Assembly: GCA_027886175.1 (NCBI GenBank)
Contig: JAJNNQ010000011.1
Location: forward strand, 3,534,001-3,598,000
From: Phylloscopus collybita
Lineage: Eukaryota; Chordata; Aves; Passeriformes; Phylloscopidae
Direction: 5' to 3'
Length of the DNA: 64,000 nucleotides
Positions 62,091 to 64,000 of the stretch are shown piece by piece. A program made the position numbers and the translations under genes. The notes under the pieces were generated by a model. It was not told where the DNA came from, made no database searches, and worked only from the letters and a program-made list of their open reading frames with translations. Positions within the stretch are counted from its first letter, which is position 1; each line of letters starts with the position of its first letter.

Positions 62091-62947
62091 CTGGTTTGGG
62101 GAGAAAACAAGACGAGAGCACCTTAGGCTGGGGGTTCCTCCTTGCCCAAGTTCCTCTCAGGAAATCATTTTGCACCTTGTGTCTGTAACAACCTCCAAAA
62201 CACCGAGATTCAGCCCAAAAATCCTCCAAACATCATGACGCAGATAAAATTAAATGAATTTTACAGGACTCCTCTGCCTTCTCTGTGGACACAAACCTCT
62301 GGTGATGGGAATTTTTCCACACACCTTGGGGCTCCTCTGGAATTCCTTCCACCGCCCGGGGCGGCGGGCAGTGAGTGGAGCTGAAGGTGCCTCACCCAGT
62401 TTGGGTGATCGGCTCCCTTGGGTGGCGGCGGCACCGGGGATTGATTGGGGACCCGAGAGTGTCCAGGAGACAGATGAGTGACAGATCAGGGGGGGCTGGG
62501 AAGAGTCAGCAGGGAGAGAGCACTGAAAATCTCATCAGGGAGGACACTGGGATCTTCAGGGAGGAAACATGGCAGGGCACCCATGCAGGGTGGAAAAGGG
62601 AAAGCCAGGAAGGGGTCCCAGCAAAAGGGAGGATGATCCCAAAATGTCTCTGAAGGGTCCCTTGGGAAAATGTTGAGGCAGTTTGCACATTCTCCCAGAG
62701 GTAATTAAGGACATGGACACCCAGGGGGGCAATTAGGGAAGTCAGGAAGGGATTTGGACAACAGGGGATGGATGGTGTTGGTGTGCTGGGAAGGGAAAGG
62801 GTGAAGGGCAGTGTGCAGGAATATGGTGAAGGAAAGAAGCAGCAGCAGGAATCGCTGTGGGAAGGAAAAGGATGATGGAAAACAGGAAGAAGATGGGAAA
62901 TGTGGATTCTACGTGGAAGGATCGAGATTATCCTTGAATGACTTTGC
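62091..62947. other. Shared upstream region of zinc-finger exon, U4
   Basis: This is homologous to 51066-52408 in reverse. No other gene is seen. Confidence 0.45.
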
Positions 62948-63544
62948 TTGGGTCCCTGCAGAAATGAATGGTTTTGCAGAAAGCTCAGCAGCTGTCAGAG
63001 GATGAGCACCCACAGGCACTCAGGGGGGCTGCAGGAGGGGCACAAGAAGCCCCTGCAGCACTTGGTCACAAAGGCACAGCAGGGGAAGAAGGCAAGAAGG
63101 GAGGAGGAAAAGGCCAAGGGGAAGGCAAAGGCCATGGCAGAGTTTCTACAGCCCCTGAGGGATCAAGCCCAGGGCCCAAGGGGGCCCCAGCACCCAGGGC
63201 ACCGGCTCGGCCACAAGGACCTGGCAGAGGCATTGCCCTCCTGGGCAGGGGAGAGCCCACCCAAACAGGCCCTGGCAAGGAATCAGGCTGCCAGCTGCAG
63301 GACACAAGGACACTGCAAGCACAGACAGCAGCACCCTCACCAGCAGCAAGTCCACCCCTGCAGGGACATGGACTGGGAGGGGTGGCAGAGCTCCCATCAC
63401 ACCAGGGACCCACCACACTGGAGCCCTGGAGAACATTCAGGGTGGCTCTGCATCGACAGGAGGCCTTTCCTCACAGACACAGGGGCCTCTCCATCCACTC
63501 TCAATCTCACACCTAAGGGGGGAAAAGGCCAAAAATGTCTTTGA
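62948..63544 (+). pseudogene. Endogenous retrovirus gag-protease relic, U4 copy
   Basis: The frame is open for 198 codons to TGA at 63542. The order is the basic/acidic gag-like core (KKARREEEKAKGKAKAM), a degenerate Cys/His stretch (CRTQGHCKHRQQ), then RRPFLTDTGASPSTLN with DTGA at 63476-63487. A second frame over the same DNA is also open for 182 codons. It lies antisense to ZNF-4. It is the best-preserved of the four copies but still only a piece of a provirus. Confidence 0.5.
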
Positions 63545-63690
63545 TTATTTAGAAAATAAGTGGGAAAGATGAGCAGCTGTGTTTTATTCAACCATGGGTT
63601 GGAAATGCAGGAATTTTCATTTGCTCCTAAATGTGATTGTCATTGACTGGGAAGAGATTTGATGGCTAAATTGGGAATGCAAATTAATAT

Positions 63691-64000
63691 TGTCAAAGGT
63701 GATACACAGGCTAGTTCTCCTGTACCTTGGTGACAAATGTCTGGCAAGGCCTGGGCTGAAGTGAACCCAGAAGTGTGGGCAGCCCCAGGGAAATTGGGAA
63801 AATCAGATCCCCAGCCTCCCCAAATTCCTCTGAAGCAACCAGGACAAGTGGGGTCTAAAAGCAATCCCCTATTCCCAGGGAGGGAAGGAAGTGCTCACAG
63901 CCTGGTATTGAGCCCCTGGGAAAGGCAGGGCTTTTGGAGCCAGGGGTCTCTCCCTGTAATGCTCCTGTGCTGCCAGTCAGGAAATCAGATGGAATGCACA
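63691..64000. other. Flank beyond U4, no gene seen
   Basis: This stretch is outside the shared block and has no recognisable feature up to the window end. Confidence 0.5.

Larger units (their letters stand above)
60972..63690 (-). repeat. Duplicated block U4 (zinc-finger unit, minus orientation)
   Basis: This is the mirror of U3. The gag/protease relic is at 62.9-63.5 kb and the zinc-finger exon at 61.2-62.1 kb. The right end at about 63690 matches the left end of U3 at about 50325. Confidence 0.85.

Overview
The window looks like nuclear DNA of a bird, most probably a songbird (Passeriformes). It shows short introns with GT/AG boundaries, G/C-rich minisatellites in an MHC class II beta gene, PAK-like kinase pieces, C2H2 zinc-finger genes with a shared avian-style leader, and many solo retroviral LTRs. 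There is no bacterial or phage signal, and almost all long open frames outside the genes described here are chance. The species assignment is inference from gene content.

Region 1 (about 1.5-26.7 kb, plus strand) is one multi-exon gene homologous to the N-terminal quarter to third of HYDIN, the giant axonemal central-pair protein. I placed 27 exons. Their splice phases chain without a break to 1,437 codons and a stop at 25959-25961, followed by a polyadenylation signal at 26693. The gene therefore looks like a short, self-contained HYDIN paralogue and not a debris fragment. A minus-strand solo LTR sits in one intron, and a 328-bp direct duplication flanks the first exon found.

Region 2 (26.7-29.1 kb) is intergenic: an LTR with internal 53-bp repeats and a CpG island.

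Region 3 (29.1-63.7 kb) is a patchwork of four related blocks in alternating orientation: U1 plus, U2 minus, U3 plus, U4 minus. U2 and U3 abut head to head near 50,322. Each block carries one intronless exon coding for 7-9 C2H2 zinc fingers and, on the opposite strand, a retroviral gag/protease-like relic. U1 and U2 also carry a CCAAT/YY1-type promoter with a first exon and different expanded minisatellites.

Between U1 and U2 lies a minus-strand PAK-like kinase C-lobe (36.4-38.9 kb), an MHC class II beta pseudogene (39.6-41.6 kb, plus) with an LTR ending 15 bp before its exon 2, and minus-strand endogenous retrovirus remnants with a recognisable primer-binding site (45.43 kb). Between U3 and U4 lie LTRs, an endogenous retrovirus 3' end, simple minisatellites and unassigned sequence.

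Functionally the HYDIN-like gene (motile cilia) is independent of the rest. The zinc-finger blocks are best read as a recently duplicating cluster intermixed with retroelements.
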